64,000 nt of DNA from Candidatus Saccharicenans sp. (GCA_024653215.1 JANLFU010000003.1:62001-126000); one strand, 5' to 3'. Shown: positions 52,608-62,739, counted from the stretch's first letter. Notes: generated from the sequence alone by a model not told the origin. A program made the numbers and translations.

Positions 52608-55232
52608 TTAATGAAGCTCCCGCCGGCTTTTTTCCAGTGCGGTCCGTTTCAGACGCAGTTCCTCCAGCCTTTTCCGGTGCTCTTCGACCACCGCGGCCGG
52701 GGCCTTGGCCACGAAGTCCGGGTTGTTGAGACGGACTTCCAGCCGGTCAATATCGTCCTGGATTTTGCTTAATTCTTTTTCCAGCCTTTCTTTTTCCTGC
52801 TCCAGGTCGATGGCCCTGGCCACCAGCAGGCCGATTTCAGTCGTCCCGGCCAGGCCTTTGAGCAGCTTCTTATCCTGGGGCAGGACTTCGACGTACTCAA
52901 TGTTCTCCACCCCGGCCAGGAGCCTGATGGCTGCCTGGTAAGGTTCGGCTACCGACCGGCTGTGCTCCCCGCCGGCCAGCCAGAGGTTGACTTTGTCTTT
53001 GACCGGAACCCGGTTTTCGGCCCGGATGGTGCGGACCTCGGAGATGACCTCCTGCAGGAATTTCATGGTGGCCTCGGCCTCGTCATCCAGCCAGGTGGCC
53101 GGGAATTCCGGCCACTCGGCCTCCAGCAGCGAGCGTCCGCTGCCCGGCAGGTGGTGCCAGATTTCTTCGGTGATGTAGGGCATGAAGGGATGCAGCAGGC
53201 GCAGTATTTTTTCCAGGGTATCTTCCATCACCGCCCGGGTGTTCCGATTGCCTTCCCGCAGCTCGGGTTTTATGAATTCCAGGTACCAGTCGCAGAACTC
53301 GTGCCAGATGAAGTGGTAGATGGTCTCCGAGGCTTCATAGAACTTGTATTCCCGGAGCGAGTCGTTAAGCTGCCGGCCTGCCCGGGCCAGCCGGCTCCTG
53401 ATCCAGCGGTTGGGCAGGCTGAGCTTATCCGGGTCTGGGGTCAGGGCTTCCTCGTCCAGGTTCATTAGGACAAAGCGCGAGGCGTTCCAGATCTTGTTGG
53501 CGAAGGCCCGGTAACCGGCCATGCGGTCTTCGGACAGGGCGATGTCCATTCCCGGAACGGCCAGTGAAGACAGGGTGAAGCGCAGGGCATCGGTTCCGTA
53601 TTTTTCAATCATTTCCAGGGGGTCGATGATGTTGCCCTCGGACTTGCTCATCTTGCGTCTTTTCATGTCCCGGACCAGGCCGTTGATGAAGACTTCCCGG
53701 AAGGGGATGTCCTTCATGAATTTCAGGCCCATCATGATCATCCGGGCCACCCAGAAAAAGATGATGTCAAAACCGGTGGCCATCAGATCGGTGGGATAGA
53801 AGACTTTCAGGTCTTCGGTCTGCTCCGGCCAGCCCAGGGTGGCGAAGGGCCAGAGGGCCGAGGAGAACCAGGTGTCCAGGACATCTTCGTCCTGCCTGAC
53901 CGGGCCGCCGCATTTTTCGCAGGCCGCCGGTTCCTCCATTTCCACCATCAGGTGCTGGCAGTTCTGGCAGTAGTAGGCCGGGATGCGGTGCCCCCACCAC
54001 AGCTGCCGGGAGATGCACCAGTCGTGTATCTTGTACATCCACTCGAAGTAGGTCCTGGTCCAGTTTTCCGGGATGAAGACGATTTTCTTTTCTTCAACCA
54101 CCCTGATGGCTTCCCGGGCCAGGGGCTCAATTTTCACGAACCACTGCCAGGACAGGTGGGGCTCAATCACCGTCTTGCAGCGGTAGCAATGGCCGACGGC
54201 ATGGGTGTAATCCTCGGTCCTGACCAGCAGGCCCAGTTCTTTGAGCTTCTCCACCACCTTCTGGCGGCAGGCAAAGCGGTCCAGGCCCTGGAAATCTTTT
54301 CCGGCCGCCTCGGTCATCCGGCCACTGCCGTCTATGACTATCACCTGTTCCAGGCCGTGCTTCTTGCCCAGCTCGAAGTCGACCGGGTCGTGGGCCGGAG
54401 TAACCTTGACCGCTCCGGTCCCGAAGTCTTTTTCCACCCGCTCGTCGGTGATGACCGGAATCAGCCGGTTCTGGAGCGGCAGCAGGACCTTTTTACCGTG
54501 GTACTTCAGGTACCGTTCGTCTTCTGGATGAACGGCCACGGCCGTGTCGCCCAGCATGGTTTCCGGTCGGGTGGTGGCCACCACTATCCCGTCGTCGCTT
54601 CCCGGGATCGGGTACTTGATGTACCAGAGCTTGCCCTGGAGTTCCCGGTGTTCAATTTCTATGTCGGACAGAACAGTCTGGCAGCGCGGGCAGCGGTTGA
54701 CCAGGTAATAATCACGATAAATAAGGCCTTCCCGGTACAGGGAGACAAAAACGTACTTGACCGCCCGGGAAAAACCTTCATCCATGGTGAAACGTTCCCG
54801 GGACCAGTCCAGGGAGCAGCCCAGTCGCTTGAGCTGGTCGATGATGACCCCGCCGTACTTCTTCTTCCACTCCCAGGCCACCTTCAGGAATTCCTCGCGG
54901 CCGATCTTATCCCGACTGAGACCTTTCTCGGCCAGGCTCTGTTCAATCACGTTGTGCACGGCGATCGAGGCGTGGTCGGTGCCGGGAAGCCACATGGTGT
55001 TGTAACCCTGCATTCGCTTCCAGCGGACGATGATGTCGGGCAGGGTGAAGCACAGGGCGTGGCCCATGTGAAGGACCCCGGTGACGTTGGGCGGGGGCAG
55101 AACCATCGAGAATTTAGGCCGGGGGGAGTGAACGTCAGCCACGAATAACTTTTCATCCAGCCAGAACCTGGACCAGCGGTCTTCCACCGGCTTGGGGTCG
55201 TAAGCTTTCTCCAGCAGTTTCTTCTGTCTCAT
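52608..55232 (-). CDS. valS: Valyl-tRNA synthetase
   Basis: 874 residues, class Ia. HIGH-type motif in PPPNVTGVLHMGHAL (about residue 47), editing domain (about 190-340), KMSKS motif in RRKMSKSEGNIIDP (about 530), anticodon domain (about 600-760) and a C-terminal coiled-coil arm (about 808-874) that grips the tRNA. Cys pairs in NRCPRCQ (about 180) and YCQNCQH...CEKCGG (about 420-440) look like zinc knuckles. Confidence 0.97.
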   Translation of the reverse strand: MRQKKLLEKAYDPKPVEDRWSRFWLDEKLFVADVHSPRPKFSMVLPPPNVTGVLHMGHALCFTLPDIIVRWKRMQGYNTMWLPGTDHASIAVHNVIEQSLAEKGLSRDKIGREEFLKVAWEWKKKYGGVIIDQLKRLGCSLDWSRERFTMDEGFSRAVKYVFVSLYREGLIYRDYYLVNRCPRCQTVLSDIEIEHRELQGKLWYIKYPIPGSDDGIVVATTRPETMLGDTAVAVHPEDERYLKYHGKKVLLPLQNRLIPVITDERVEKDFGTGAVKVTPAHDPVDFELGKKHGLEQVIVIDGSGRMTEAAGKDFQGLDRFACRQKVVEKLKELGLLVRTEDYTHAVGHCYRCKTVIEPHLSWQWFVKIEPLAREAIRVVEEKKIVFIPENWTRTYFEWMYKIHDWCISRQLWWGHRIPAYYCQNCQHLMVEMEEPAACEKCGGPVRQDEDVLDTWFSSALWPFATLGWPEQTEDLKVFYPTDLMATGFDIIFFWVARMIMMGLKFMKDIPFREVFINGLVRDMKRRKMSKSEGNIIDPLEMIEKYGTDALRFTLSSLAVPGMDIALSEDRMAGYRAFANKIWNASRFVLMNLDEEALTPDPDKLSLPNRWIRSRLARAGRQLNDSLREYKFYEASETIYHFIWHEFCDWYLEFIKPELREGNRNTRAVMEDTLEKILRLLHPFMPYITEEIWHHLPGSGRSLLEAEWPEFPATWLDDEAEATMKFLQEVISEVRTIRAENRVPVKDKVNLWLAGGEHSRSVAEPYQAAIRLLAGVENIEYVEVLPQDKKLLKGLAGTTEIGLLVARAIDLEQEKERLEKELSKIQDDIDRLEVRLNNPDFVAKAPAAVVEEHRKRLEELRLKRTALEKSRRELH

Positions 55233-55256
55233 TTCTCTGTTAACCTTTTATTGAAT

Positions 55257-55856
55257 TCAGCGGCCGCTTTCCTGGCCGCCCCCGGGTTCCCTTGATTTGG
55301 TCTCGGCCCGGTTGGTCGCCTGCAGGCTGGCCCTCAGCCTTTTTTCCAGCTCTCGCTCGGCCTCCAGGACTTCCTGCTGAACCAGGTGGCGCAATTCCCT
55401 GAGAAGGGCCGGGCTGACCTGGCTGCCGGCGTCTGGCTTTTCTTTGACCGGGCTGTCCGGCAGTTCTTCCGGCAGGGTATCGGGAACCCGCCTTTTCTCC
55501 ACGGCCTCCCGGACGGCCTCGGCCAGGCTCTCTGAATAAAATGGCTTCAGGAAGACCTTGTCCGGCTTGAGCCATTCCCGGCAGTCGCGCGGCAGGGGCT
55601 CAAAGGTGCCGGCCAGAAGAAAGACCGGAACCCGGTTGCCGGCTGCCAGCCTGGCCTGTAGCGGCAGCAGGCTATCGGTCGCTTCCAGCAGCGAAGACCC
55701 GATAATCAGGGCCTCCGGATTAACTGTTTCCAGAAGCTGGTTCAGCTCATCCAGGTTACCGGCCAGGTGCAGCCTGAATGTCTCCTCAGAAAAGATGGAC
55801 TGGCAGAGCCGGCGGATGGCCGGGCTGCTGTCGGCGACTATCAGGTTGTAGGCCAC
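55257..55856 (-). CDS. Pseudo-receiver domain protein with coiled-coil tail
   Basis: 199 residues, GTG start with GAGG six bases upstream. Residues 1-120 follow the receiver fold (NLIVADSSPAIRRLCQSIF at the start, the conserved Lys in KVFLKPFYSES near 108). The position of the phospho-acceptor Asp reads ALIIGSSLLE, with no Asp, and the acidic pair is reduced to one Asp, so phosphorylation is unlikely. Residues 120-199 are charged and helical. It may bind partners without phosphorylation. Own promoter; upstream of valS. Confidence 0.8.
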   Translation of the reverse strand: MAYNLIVADSSPAIRRLCQSIFSEETFRLHLAGNLDELNQLLETVNPEALIIGSSLLEATDSLLPLQARLAAGNRVPVFLLAGTFEPLPRDCREWLKPDKVFLKPFYSESLAEAVREAVEKRRVPDTLPEELPDSPVKEKPDAGSQVSPALLRELRHLVQQEVLEAERELEKRLRASLQATNRAETKSREPGGGQESGR

Positions 55857-55904
55857 CTTGAACCTCGATTCTCAGGCTGTAAACCTTCTGAAAACAGATA
55901 ATTT

Positions 55905-55933
55905 AATCTACATTTTTAGGCTTTTTCTGTCAA
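55905..55933 (-). promoter_or_regulatory. Promoter of the pseudo-receiver (and valS) unit
   Basis: TTGACA (55933-55928), 17 bp, TAGATT (55910-55905) on the minus strand, about 50 bases before the GTG start. Confidence 0.6.
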
Positions 55934-55943
55934 TCAGGGCGGA

Positions 55944-58900
55944 TTAATATTCGACCAGAACCGAGCCCGGGCCGAACAGCTCTTCCATTTTCTCGATGAA
56001 TTCCTCTGAAGGCCTGACGCTCTGGGCTTCGGCCGATTGCACCAGGCAGCAGGTGGAGCTGTTTTCCAGTTGAAGGTAGAGCGGGCAATCGCCGGTGAAA
56101 GAATCCAGGATGCTCTTCATCCGGAGGATGCAGTCCTCATCGAGAGAATCAAGCTGGACCCTGATGACGGTCTTCCGGGCCAGCTTTTCCAGGGCTTCGG
56201 TCAGGGGCATTATTTGAGAGGCCAGAATTTTTCTGGCTTCAAAATTGTCGGTGGCCATCCGGCCCTTCAACCAGATGAGCTGCCCTTCCTTAAGGTAGGG
56301 ATTGAACTTGTTGTAAGCCTCGGGAAAGACCGTTACGTCCACCTGCCCGCTCAGGTCTTCCAGGACAAAGGAAGCCATCCGTTCTTCTTTCCTGGTCTTG
56401 AGCAGTTTGACCGAGATGATTATTCCGCACAGCCTGACCTCCCGGTCGAAATCCTCTTCCGGGTCCAGGGCTTCGACCGAGTGACTGACCAGGTTGGCCA
56501 GCCTCTTCCGGTAGCGGGCCAGGGGATGGCTGGAGAGGTAGGTTCCCAGCACTTCTTTTTCATAGGTCAGGAGCGTTTCTTCGTTCCACTCGTTCAGGGC
56601 CAGGATCTCGGGCGGGAAGTCGGGACGGCGGACGCACTCGTCGCCAAAAAGGGAAATCGACTTTTCCTCGCGGGCTTTTTGTCTCTGGTGCCCGTATTCA
56701 ATCAGGACGTCAATCAACTGGAAAAGCTGGGACCTCTTCCAGCCCAGGGAATCCAGGGCCCCGGCCTTGACCAGGCTTTCCAGGGCCTTGCGGTTTAGGA
56801 TACGGGAGTCGTAATCATCGAAAAGGTCAAACAGGTTCTTAAAACCGCCCTTTTTCTCCCTGAGGGAGATCAGTTCCTGGATGGTGTTCTCGCCCACGTT
56901 CTTGATGGCCGCGAGGCCGATCCGGATCTGCTGGCCTTCGACCGAAAAGTGGTAAAAGCTGCGGTTGATGTCCGGGGGCAGGACGGGGATGCCCAGCTCG
57001 CGGCATTCATTGATGTACTTGACCATCTGGGAGGTGTCGCCCTTTTCGGCTTCCGAGGTCAGCAGGGCGGCCAGGAAGTGAACGGGATAATGGGCCTTGA
57101 GGTAAGCGGTCTGGTAGGCCAGGTAAGCGTAGGCGGCACTGTGGGACTTGTTGAAGCCGTACTCGGCGAACTGGACGATCTGGTCAAATATCTTTTCCGC
57201 CCTGGACTGGTGGATGCCGTTCTTCTTGCAGCCCTGGATGAATTTTTCCCGCTGGGCCTTCATCATTTCTTTTATTTTTTTGCCCATGGCCTTGCGCAGC
57301 AGGTCGGCCTCAGCCATGGTAAAACCGGCCAGGACGGTGGCCAGGCGCATCACCTGTTCCTGGTAGACGATGATGCCGCGGGTCTCTTTAAGGATTGGCT
57401 CCAGCTGGGGGACCTCGTAAGACACCTTTTCCGGGTGGTGCTTGCGCTGGACGAACTCGGCGGTCATGCCGCTTTTAAGCGGGCCGGGACGGTAGAGGGC
57501 GTTCAGGGCGATCAGGTCGCGGAATTCTTCCGGCTTGAAGTTTCGCAGCAGGTCCTTCATCCCGTAGCTTTCGAACTGGAAGACCCCGTTAGTCCGGCCC
57601 TGCTTGAAGACCTCGAAGGTAGCCGGATCATCCAGGGGTATCTTATCCAGGTCCGGTCTCTGGCCGGTGTCCTTTTCTATGAGGTCCAGGGCGTCGGTGA
57701 TGACCGTCAGGTTGCGCAGGCCCAGGATGTCCATCTTGAGCAGGCCGATGGCCTCGATGTCGCCCATGGGGAACTGGGTGGTGATTTCACCCTTGTTTGA
57801 CTGGTAGAGCGGGATGAATTCCACCAGTGGCCGGGGAGTGATGACGATGCCGGCGGCATGAATGGAAGGGTGCCGGACCTGCCCCTCGAGCTGGCGGGCT
57901 ATGTCCAGCAGACGGGCGATCCTTTCGTTCTTCTGGTATAAGTCCTTGAGTTCAGGCACGCTCTTGAGCGCCCCTTCTATGCTGGCGTCCGGTCCCTGGG
58001 CCGGGATGAGCTTGGCCACCCGGTCCACTTCGTTCAGGGGGATTTCCATCACCCGGCCGGCATCCCTGATGGCCTGGCGGGCGGCCATTGTTCCGAAGGT
58101 GATGATCTGGCAGACGTTTTCCTGCCCGTATTTCTCGGTTACGTAATCAATTACTTCCTGGCGGCGGCGGCCGCAGAAGTCGATGTCGATGTCGGGCAGG
58201 CTGATTCTCTCGGGGTTGAGGAAGCGCTCGAACAGCAGGTCGTACTCTATGGGGTCAATCTGGGTGATGCCCAGGCAGTAGGCGATGAGGCTGCCGGCGG
58301 CCGAACCGCGCCCCGGCCCGACCGGTATGCCCTTCTTCCGGGCAGCGCTGATCAGGTCCCAGACCACCAGGAAGTAGCCCTCAAACCCCATCTGCTCGAT
58401 GAGCTTGATTTCCCGGTCCAGGCGGAGCTGGTATTCTTCCAGCGTATGCGGGTTGACTCCCCGGCTGATCTTCTCCTCGATACCGGGCAGCCGTTGCTCG
58501 AAACCCCGGCGCACCACCTCTTCAAAGTAATCGCGCAGGTTCTGCTGGCCGGGGGCCTGGAAGTTGGGCAGGAAGTGCCCGGTCAGCGGAAACTCAAAAT
58601 TACAGCGGGCGGCCAGGTGTCGGGTGTTGCTCAGGGCCTCGGGGTAATCCCGGAACAGCTCCCGCATCTCTTCCGTCGATTTGAGGTAAAACTGGTCGCT
58701 GGAAAAATGCATCCGGTCGGTGTCGGAGAGTTTTTTCCCGGTCTGGATGCACAGCAGGACATCCTGGATCTGGGCGTCTTCCTTTCTTAGGAAATGAACG
58801 TCGTTGGTGGCCACCAGGGGCAGGCCCAGTTTTTTGGCAAGGGCCACAATTCCGGGAATTATTTTCTTCTGCTCGGGCAAACCGTGGTCCTGGAGTTCCA

Positions 58901-59426
58901 GGAAGAAATTTTCTTCGCCGAAGATTTCCAGGTATTCCCGGGCGGCCTGCTCGGCCCTCTCTTCCATCTCCTTGACCAGGTAATCGTTGACCTCGCCCTT
59001 CAGGCAACTGGACAGGGCGATCAGGCCGGCCGAGCATTCTCTCAGGATTTCTTTATCTATGCGTGGCCGATAGTAGAAGCCTTCAAGGTAGGCCGAGGTC
59101 AGCAGCCGGCACAGATTGCGGTAGCCCTTTTCATCTTTCACCAGGAGAAGCAGGTGGTAGTTATTGGTTTCATCCCCGTTGCCCGGCTTCTTGTCAAACC
59201 TGGACCGGGGAGCCACGTAGACCTCGCAGCCGACGATGGGCTTGAGACCCTGTTTCTTGGCGGCCTTGAAAAACTCAACCGCTCCAAAAAGGTTACCGTG
59301 GTCGGTCAGGGCCACGGCCGGCATGTTGTATTTTGAGACCGTCTCCACCAGGTCGGAGAGGCGCAAACAGCCATCGAGAATGCTGTACTCGCTGTGAACG
59401 TGGAGGTGAATGAAAGCATTATCCAT
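55944..59426 (-). CDS. dnaE: DNA polymerase III alpha subunit
   Basis: 1160 residues, DnaE1 type. PHP domain at the front (IHLHVHSEYSILDGCLRLSD), then the catalytic core with GPGRGSAAGSLIAYCLGI (about 355) and the catalytic Asp pair in LPDIDIDFCGRRRQ (about 415), helix-hairpin-helix (about 830-870), and OB fold (about 990-1060; VRLCGIIISVKLLKTRKEER). The PHP metal ligands look intact, so proofreading by PHP is possible. Replicative polymerase. Follows guaA by 33 bases. Confidence 0.97.
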   Translation of the reverse strand: MDNAFIHLHVHSEYSILDGCLRLSDLVETVSKYNMPAVALTDHGNLFGAVEFFKAAKKQGLKPIVGCEVYVAPRSRFDKKPGNGDETNNYHLLLLVKDEKGYRNLCRLLTSAYLEGFYYRPRIDKEILRECSAGLIALSSCLKGEVNDYLVKEMEERAEQAAREYLEIFGEENFFLELQDHGLPEQKKIIPGIVALAKKLGLPLVATNDVHFLRKEDAQIQDVLLCIQTGKKLSDTDRMHFSSDQFYLKSTEEMRELFRDYPEALSNTRHLAARCNFEFPLTGHFLPNFQAPGQQNLRDYFEEVVRRGFEQRLPGIEEKISRGVNPHTLEEYQLRLDREIKLIEQMGFEGYFLVVWDLISAARKKGIPVGPGRGSAAGSLIAYCLGITQIDPIEYDLLFERFLNPERISLPDIDIDFCGRRRQEVIDYVTEKYGQENVCQIITFGTMAARQAIRDAGRVMEIPLNEVDRVAKLIPAQGPDASIEGALKSVPELKDLYQKNERIARLLDIARQLEGQVRHPSIHAAGIVITPRPLVEFIPLYQSNKGEITTQFPMGDIEAIGLLKMDILGLRNLTVITDALDLIEKDTGQRPDLDKIPLDDPATFEVFKQGRTNGVFQFESYGMKDLLRNFKPEEFRDLIALNALYRPGPLKSGMTAEFVQRKHHPEKVSYEVPQLEPILKETRGIIVYQEQVMRLATVLAGFTMAEADLLRKAMGKKIKEMMKAQREKFIQGCKKNGIHQSRAEKIFDQIVQFAEYGFNKSHSAAYAYLAYQTAYLKAHYPVHFLAALLTSEAEKGDTSQMVKYINECRELGIPVLPPDINRSFYHFSVEGQQIRIGLAAIKNVGENTIQELISLREKKGGFKNLFDLFDDYDSRILNRKALESLVKAGALDSLGWKRSQLFQLIDVLIEYGHQRQKAREEKSISLFGDECVRRPDFPPEILALNEWNEETLLTYEKEVLGTYLSSHPLARYRKRLANLVSHSVEALDPEEDFDREVRLCGIIISVKLLKTRKEERMASFVLEDLSGQVDVTVFPEAYNKFNPYLKEGQLIWLKGRMATDNFEARKILASQIMPLTEALEKLARKTVIRVQLDSLDEDCILRMKSILDSFTGDCPLYLQLENSSTCCLVQSAEAQSVRPSEEFIEKMEELFGPGSVLVEY

Positions 59427-59459
59427 GATAACAACCCTTCCCGAGCAACCGGAAGCAGG

Positions 59460-60992
59460 CTATTCCCATTCGATGGTTCCGGGCGGTTTTGAGGTGATAT
59501 CGTAAACCACCCGGTTAACTCCGTCAACCTCGTTAACGATTCTGGTAGAGATTCTTTTGAGCAGCTGGGGCGAGGCCTGGTACCAGTTGGCGGTCATGCC
59601 GTCAGTGCTCTGGACCAGGCGGATGGCCACCACCTGCTGGTAGGTCCTCTGGTCGCCCATCACCCCGACCGAGCGCACCGGAAGAAGAACGGCAAAAGCC
59701 TGCCATAACTTATTGTAAATTTTAGCTTTGCGGACTTCTTCGAGCAGGATGGCGTCGGCTTCCCTGACGATCCGCAGGTTTTCCCGGCTGACTTCTCCGA
59801 CGATGCGCACGGCCAGCCCGGGGCCCGGGAAAGGATGCTGCTGGATGAACTCGCGGCTTACGCCGAGTTCCAAGGCCAGGGCCCGCACCTCGTCTTTGAA
59901 CAGTTCGCGCAGGGGTTCAACCAGCTTGAAGTTAAATTTCTCCGGCAGCCCGCCGACGTTGTGATGAGATTTAATCGTGTGGGAGGGCCCTTTAACCGAA
60001 GTGCTTTCGATGACGTCTGGATAGATGGTGCCCTGGGCTAAGAATTTTACCTGGCCGAGTTTACGGGCTTGCTCTTCGAATATTTCTATAAAAACCTGCC
60101 CGATTATCTTGCGTTTCTTCTCCGGTGAAGTGACTCCCTTCAATTTTTCCAGAAAGATATCCTCGGCCTGAACACCGACCACCTGAAGGGAGAATTTTTT
60201 CCTGAAGACATCGAGGAGAGTCTCATACTCACCTTTCCGCAGCAGACCATTATTGACGAACACGCAGTGGAGCTGTCGGCTGACCGCTTTCTGGATGATT
60301 AGGGAAGCTACCAGGGAGTCTATGCCGCCGCTCAATCCGCAGATGACCTTCTCCTTACCGACCAGCTGTCTGATTTCTCTGGCCTTGTCCTGGATGAAGG
60401 AGCTCATGTTCCAGTCGGCCTTAAGGCCGGCCAGCCGGAAGAGAAAGCTGGCCAGGACCTTCTTGCCTTCCTGGGTGTGGGCCACTTCCGGGTGGAATTG
60501 AACGCCATAAATCTGGCGTTCCCTGTTTTCGATTGCCGCGGCTTTGGAGTTGGCCGTCCTGGCGGTCACGGTAAACCCGACCGGAATGGCTTCCAGCCGG
60601 TCGCCGTGGCTCATCCAGACCTGGGTTTTTTCTTTTAGGCCATGGAGGAGACCTGATCTATCAATAATGTGCAGGGCGGCAAATCCATATTCACGTTCGG
60701 GCGCCTTCTGCACCTGTCCGCCCAGGTGATGGGCAATGAGCTGAAGCCCATAGCAGATGCCGAGGATCGGAATTCCGAGGTTAAAGATTTCCGGGTCGGG
60801 ATGGGGGGAATCCGGTTCGTAAACGCTCTGCGGGCCTCCGGAGAAGATTATGGCCCCGGGTTTCAGGGCTTTAATCTTTCTCAGCGGGATGTTGAAGGGA
60901 TGAATTTCCGAATACACCCCGAGCTCGCGCACCTTCCGGGCGATGAGCTGGGTATACTGCGACCCGAAATCAAGGATGAGGGCTTTATTCAT
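59460..60992 (-). CDS. guaA: GMP synthase (glutamine-hydrolysing)
   Basis: 510 residues. Class I glutaminase with nucleophile Cys in [15 protein letters not shown] (about residue 79) and HPEV (about 168), ATP-pyrophosphatase domain with [13 protein letters not shown] (about 222), and the dimer domain ending [13 protein letters not shown]. Converts XMP to GMP. The promoter places the transcription start at the ATG, so the mRNA seems leaderless; no ribosome site precedes it. Confidence 0.97.
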   Translation of the reverse strand: MNKALILDFGSQYTQLIARKVRELGVYSEIHPFNIPLRKIKALKPGAIIFSGGPQSVYEPDSPHPDPEIFNLGIPILGICYGLQLIAHHLGGQVQKAPEREYGFAALHIIDRSGLLHGLKEKTQVWMSHGDRLEAIPVGFTVTARTANSKAAAIENRERQIYGVQFHPEVAHTQEGKKVLASFLFRLAGLKADWNMSSFIQDKAREIRQLVGKEKVICGLSGGIDSLVASLIIQKAVSRQLHCVFVNNGLLRKGEYETLLDVFRKKFSLQVVGVQAEDIFLEKLKGVTSPEKKRKIIGQVFIEIFEEQARKLGQVKFLAQGTIYPDVIESTSVKGPSHTIKSHHNVGGLPEKFNFKLVEPLRELFKDEVRALALELGVSREFIQQHPFPGPGLAVRIVGEVSRENLRIVREADAILLEEVRKAKIYNKLWQAFAVLLPVRSVGVMGDQRTYQQVVAIRLVQSTDGMTANWYQASPQLLKRISTRIVNEVDGVNRVVYDITSKPPGTIEWE

Positions 60993-60998
60993 AGACAG

Positions 60999-61027
60999 AT
61001 TTTAGCAGACGGCTGTTGGCGTTTCAA
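60999..61027 (-). promoter_or_regulatory. Promoter of guaA giving a leaderless transcript
   Basis: TTGAAA (61027-61022), 17 bp, TAAAAT (61004-60999) on the minus strand. The -10 ends seven bases before the guaA ATG at 60992, so the predicted start of transcription coincides with the start codon. Confidence 0.65.
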
Positions 61028-61190
61028 CGCCGGGAAACTGGATTAAGAACTATAACTTGTAAACTTCGCCGATTCGAGCATCCGGGCACGGAGAATGCAT
61101 TTATATCTATAATGGTACCGCGAATAATACCCATCATTCAGAATCATGAGGGCGGACTGTTATTATTGAGGAAGACGGCTTCAGGCGGTT

Positions 61191-61550
61191 TCAGGTCTCT
61201 ATTTCCAGCTTTTCTAAGTAAAGGTCGCGGCCGCTTATGAGTTCAACTTCTCTGGAGCCGCAGAAGGGACAGGCATAGGAAAAATCGGGGGAGGAAATGT
61301 CCCCGGTCTTAATTTCTTTTCCGCAGCCGTGACATTTAAATTTTACTCTGGTTACTTTTATTTCCAATCTGGCTTTGTCGGCAATGGTGCCTTTTTTATA
61401 ACTGTGGAAGGCTGTTCGAAACAGCTCCGGCACCACCCCGGAAAGCTCCCCGATCAGAACCCGGACCTTAGTGACTCTTTTAGCGCCGACCTGACGGGAC
61501 TGCTCCTCGATTATGGTGAATAAATCGGCCACAATGGACAGCTCATGCAT
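61191..61550 (-). CDS. hypA: Hydrogenase nickel incorporation protein HypA
   Basis: 119 residues. MHELSI at the N-terminus gives the nickel-binding His2; the zinc site is formed by CHGCG (about residue 73) and CPFCGS (about 95). Delivers nickel to the [NiFe] hydrogenase large subunit together with HypB. Overlaps hypB by eight bases. Last gene of the hydrogenase group in this direction. Confidence 0.95.
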   Translation of the reverse strand: MHELSIVADLFTIIEEQSRQVGAKRVTKVRVLIGELSGVVPELFRTAFHSYKKGTIADKARLEIKVTRVKFKCHGCGKEIKTGDISSPDFSYACPFCGSREVELISGRDLYLEKLEIET

Positions 61551-62220
61551 TTTTTGTTCGCAGCTCCTGAAGTTTCTTTTCCAGATACTGACACAGGGGC
61601 TCGATTCCTTCGCCGGTTATAGCCGAGGTGCGGAAAACTTCAAGCTTCGGGTTAATTTCCAGGGCTTCGGCCGTTACCCGGTCGGCATCAAACGGAAGGT
61701 AAGGCAGGAGGTCAGCCTTGGTGATGACAAAAACCTGGGAGGTGATAAAAGCTTCCGGGTATTTCCTGGGCTTATCATCTCCTTCCGGCACGGACAGCAG
61801 GACAAACCGCAGGCTTTCCCCCAGGTCAAAACTGGCCGGACAGACCAGGTTGCCCACGTTCTCGATGAAAAGAAAGTTCAGGTCGGCCGGGATTTGGTCA
61901 AAAATCCGGGCCAACATCTTGGCTTCGAGATGGCAGGCCCCATGGGTGGTTATCTGCCAGGCCGGCAGCCCGATTTTCCTTATCCTCTCCGCGTCCCTTT
62001 CTGTTTCTATGTCACCTTCGATTACGCCCACTCTGTACCGGTCTTTGAGCTTCAGCCCGATTTTTTCCAGCAGGGTAGTCTTGCCGGAGCCAGGCGAGCT
62101 CAGCAGGTTGGCGGCCAGGATACCCTTATCTTCCAGCTTTTTGCGGATAGAGGAGGCGATTTTCTTGTTGGAGCCGAGGATGTCCTCAAGCACCAGGACT
62201 TCTTTTTTGCTCTTTTCCAT
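61543..62220 (-). CDS. hypB: Hydrogenase maturation GTPase HypB
   Basis: 225 residues. G1 motif SSPGSGKTTLLEK (about residue 41), VIEGDIETERDAERI (about 65), THGACHLEAKML (about 92, the metal-binding C-H pair), and the base-specificity motif ITKADLL (about 163). No N-terminal His-rich or CxxCGC nickel-storage tail, so a simple metal-inserting form. Overlaps the protease gene by 35 bases. Confidence 0.95.
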   Translation of the reverse strand: MEKSKKEVLVLEDILGSNKKIASSIRKKLEDKGILAANLLSSPGSGKTTLLEKIGLKLKDRYRVGVIEGDIETERDAERIRKIGLPAWQITTHGACHLEAKMLARIFDQIPADLNFLFIENVGNLVCPASFDLGESLRFVLLSVPEGDDKPRKYPEAFITSQVFVITKADLLPYLPFDADRVTAEALEINPKLEVFRTSAITGEGIEPLCQYLEKKLQELRTKNA

Positions 62221-62737
62221 GTTTGGTTCTCTTTGAGTTAAGTCTTCGTGGTTTATTCATTATAGCAGAGGAGCGCGGCCCTCTGGCGGCCCGCCTCAAC
62301 TTTTCCACCAGGAAATCTAAGGCAGCTTCCAGGTTTCTTTTGGCCGCCGGGCTCAGTCCTCCTCCCACCTCGAACTCGTAGCCCCGGATGGCCAGGGTCA
62401 TGATATCTGGGGTTTTTCTATATAGCTCCCGGCAGAGATAAGCCACCGCTTCGGGCGACAGAGAATGGCTGGTAAAGCTGAAGTCCTTGACAGGTTTTAT
62501 CTTCTTGAATAAGAAAGGCTGCGATCCAGTCTTAAGGGCGTCGACGATGATAACCTTTTCATGTTCAGAGAAAAGCAGGGAATCTTCCACCTGGAGCTGG
62601 TAGTCAGCTTCCAGGCTCAGTCCGGGCAGACCCAGTTTTTCAAGCTCGCTGATAAAAGCCGGGCCCAGGCCGTCGTCCCGCCTCCCTGGATTGCCTATTC
62701 CGTAAACCAGGATTTTCTTTTTTACCGCGCTTTTCGT
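62186..62737 (-). CDS. [NiFe]-hydrogenase maturation protease with no standard start codon
   Basis: The frame encodes KKILVYGIGNPGRRDDGLGP near the front, the classic HycI/HoxW/FrxA opening with the nickel-sensing Asp, then VIIVDALK (about residue 65) and FTSHSLSPE (about 90). It cleaves the C-terminal peptide of the large subunit encoded just upstream. Between the nearest in-frame stop and KKILV there is no ATG, GTG or TTG. Candidates are ACG 62737, eight bases after GAGG, or ATA 62743, overlapping the hydrogenase stop as ATAA. The start given is the ACG and is tentative. A GTG at 62590 would remove the essential N-terminus. The C-terminal 30 residues are basic and overlap hypB. Confidence 0.8.
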   Translation of the reverse strand, partial: TKSAVKKKILVYGIGNPGRRDDGLGPAFISELEKLGLPGLSLEADYQLQVEDSLLFSEHEKVIIVDALKTGSQPFLFKKIKPVKDFSFTSHSLSPEAVAYLCRELYRKTPDIMTLAIRGYEFEVGGGLSPAAKRNLEAALDFLVEKLRRAARGPRSSAIMNKPRRLNSKRTKHGKEQKRSPGA

Positions 62738-62739
62738 GG

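Noticed and set aside
61016-61240. Short plus-strand frame with RIIPIIQNHEGGLLLLRK-like text, perhaps a Nudix remnant
   Set aside because: Too short, no conserved Nudix box, and it runs into the hypA gene on the other strand.
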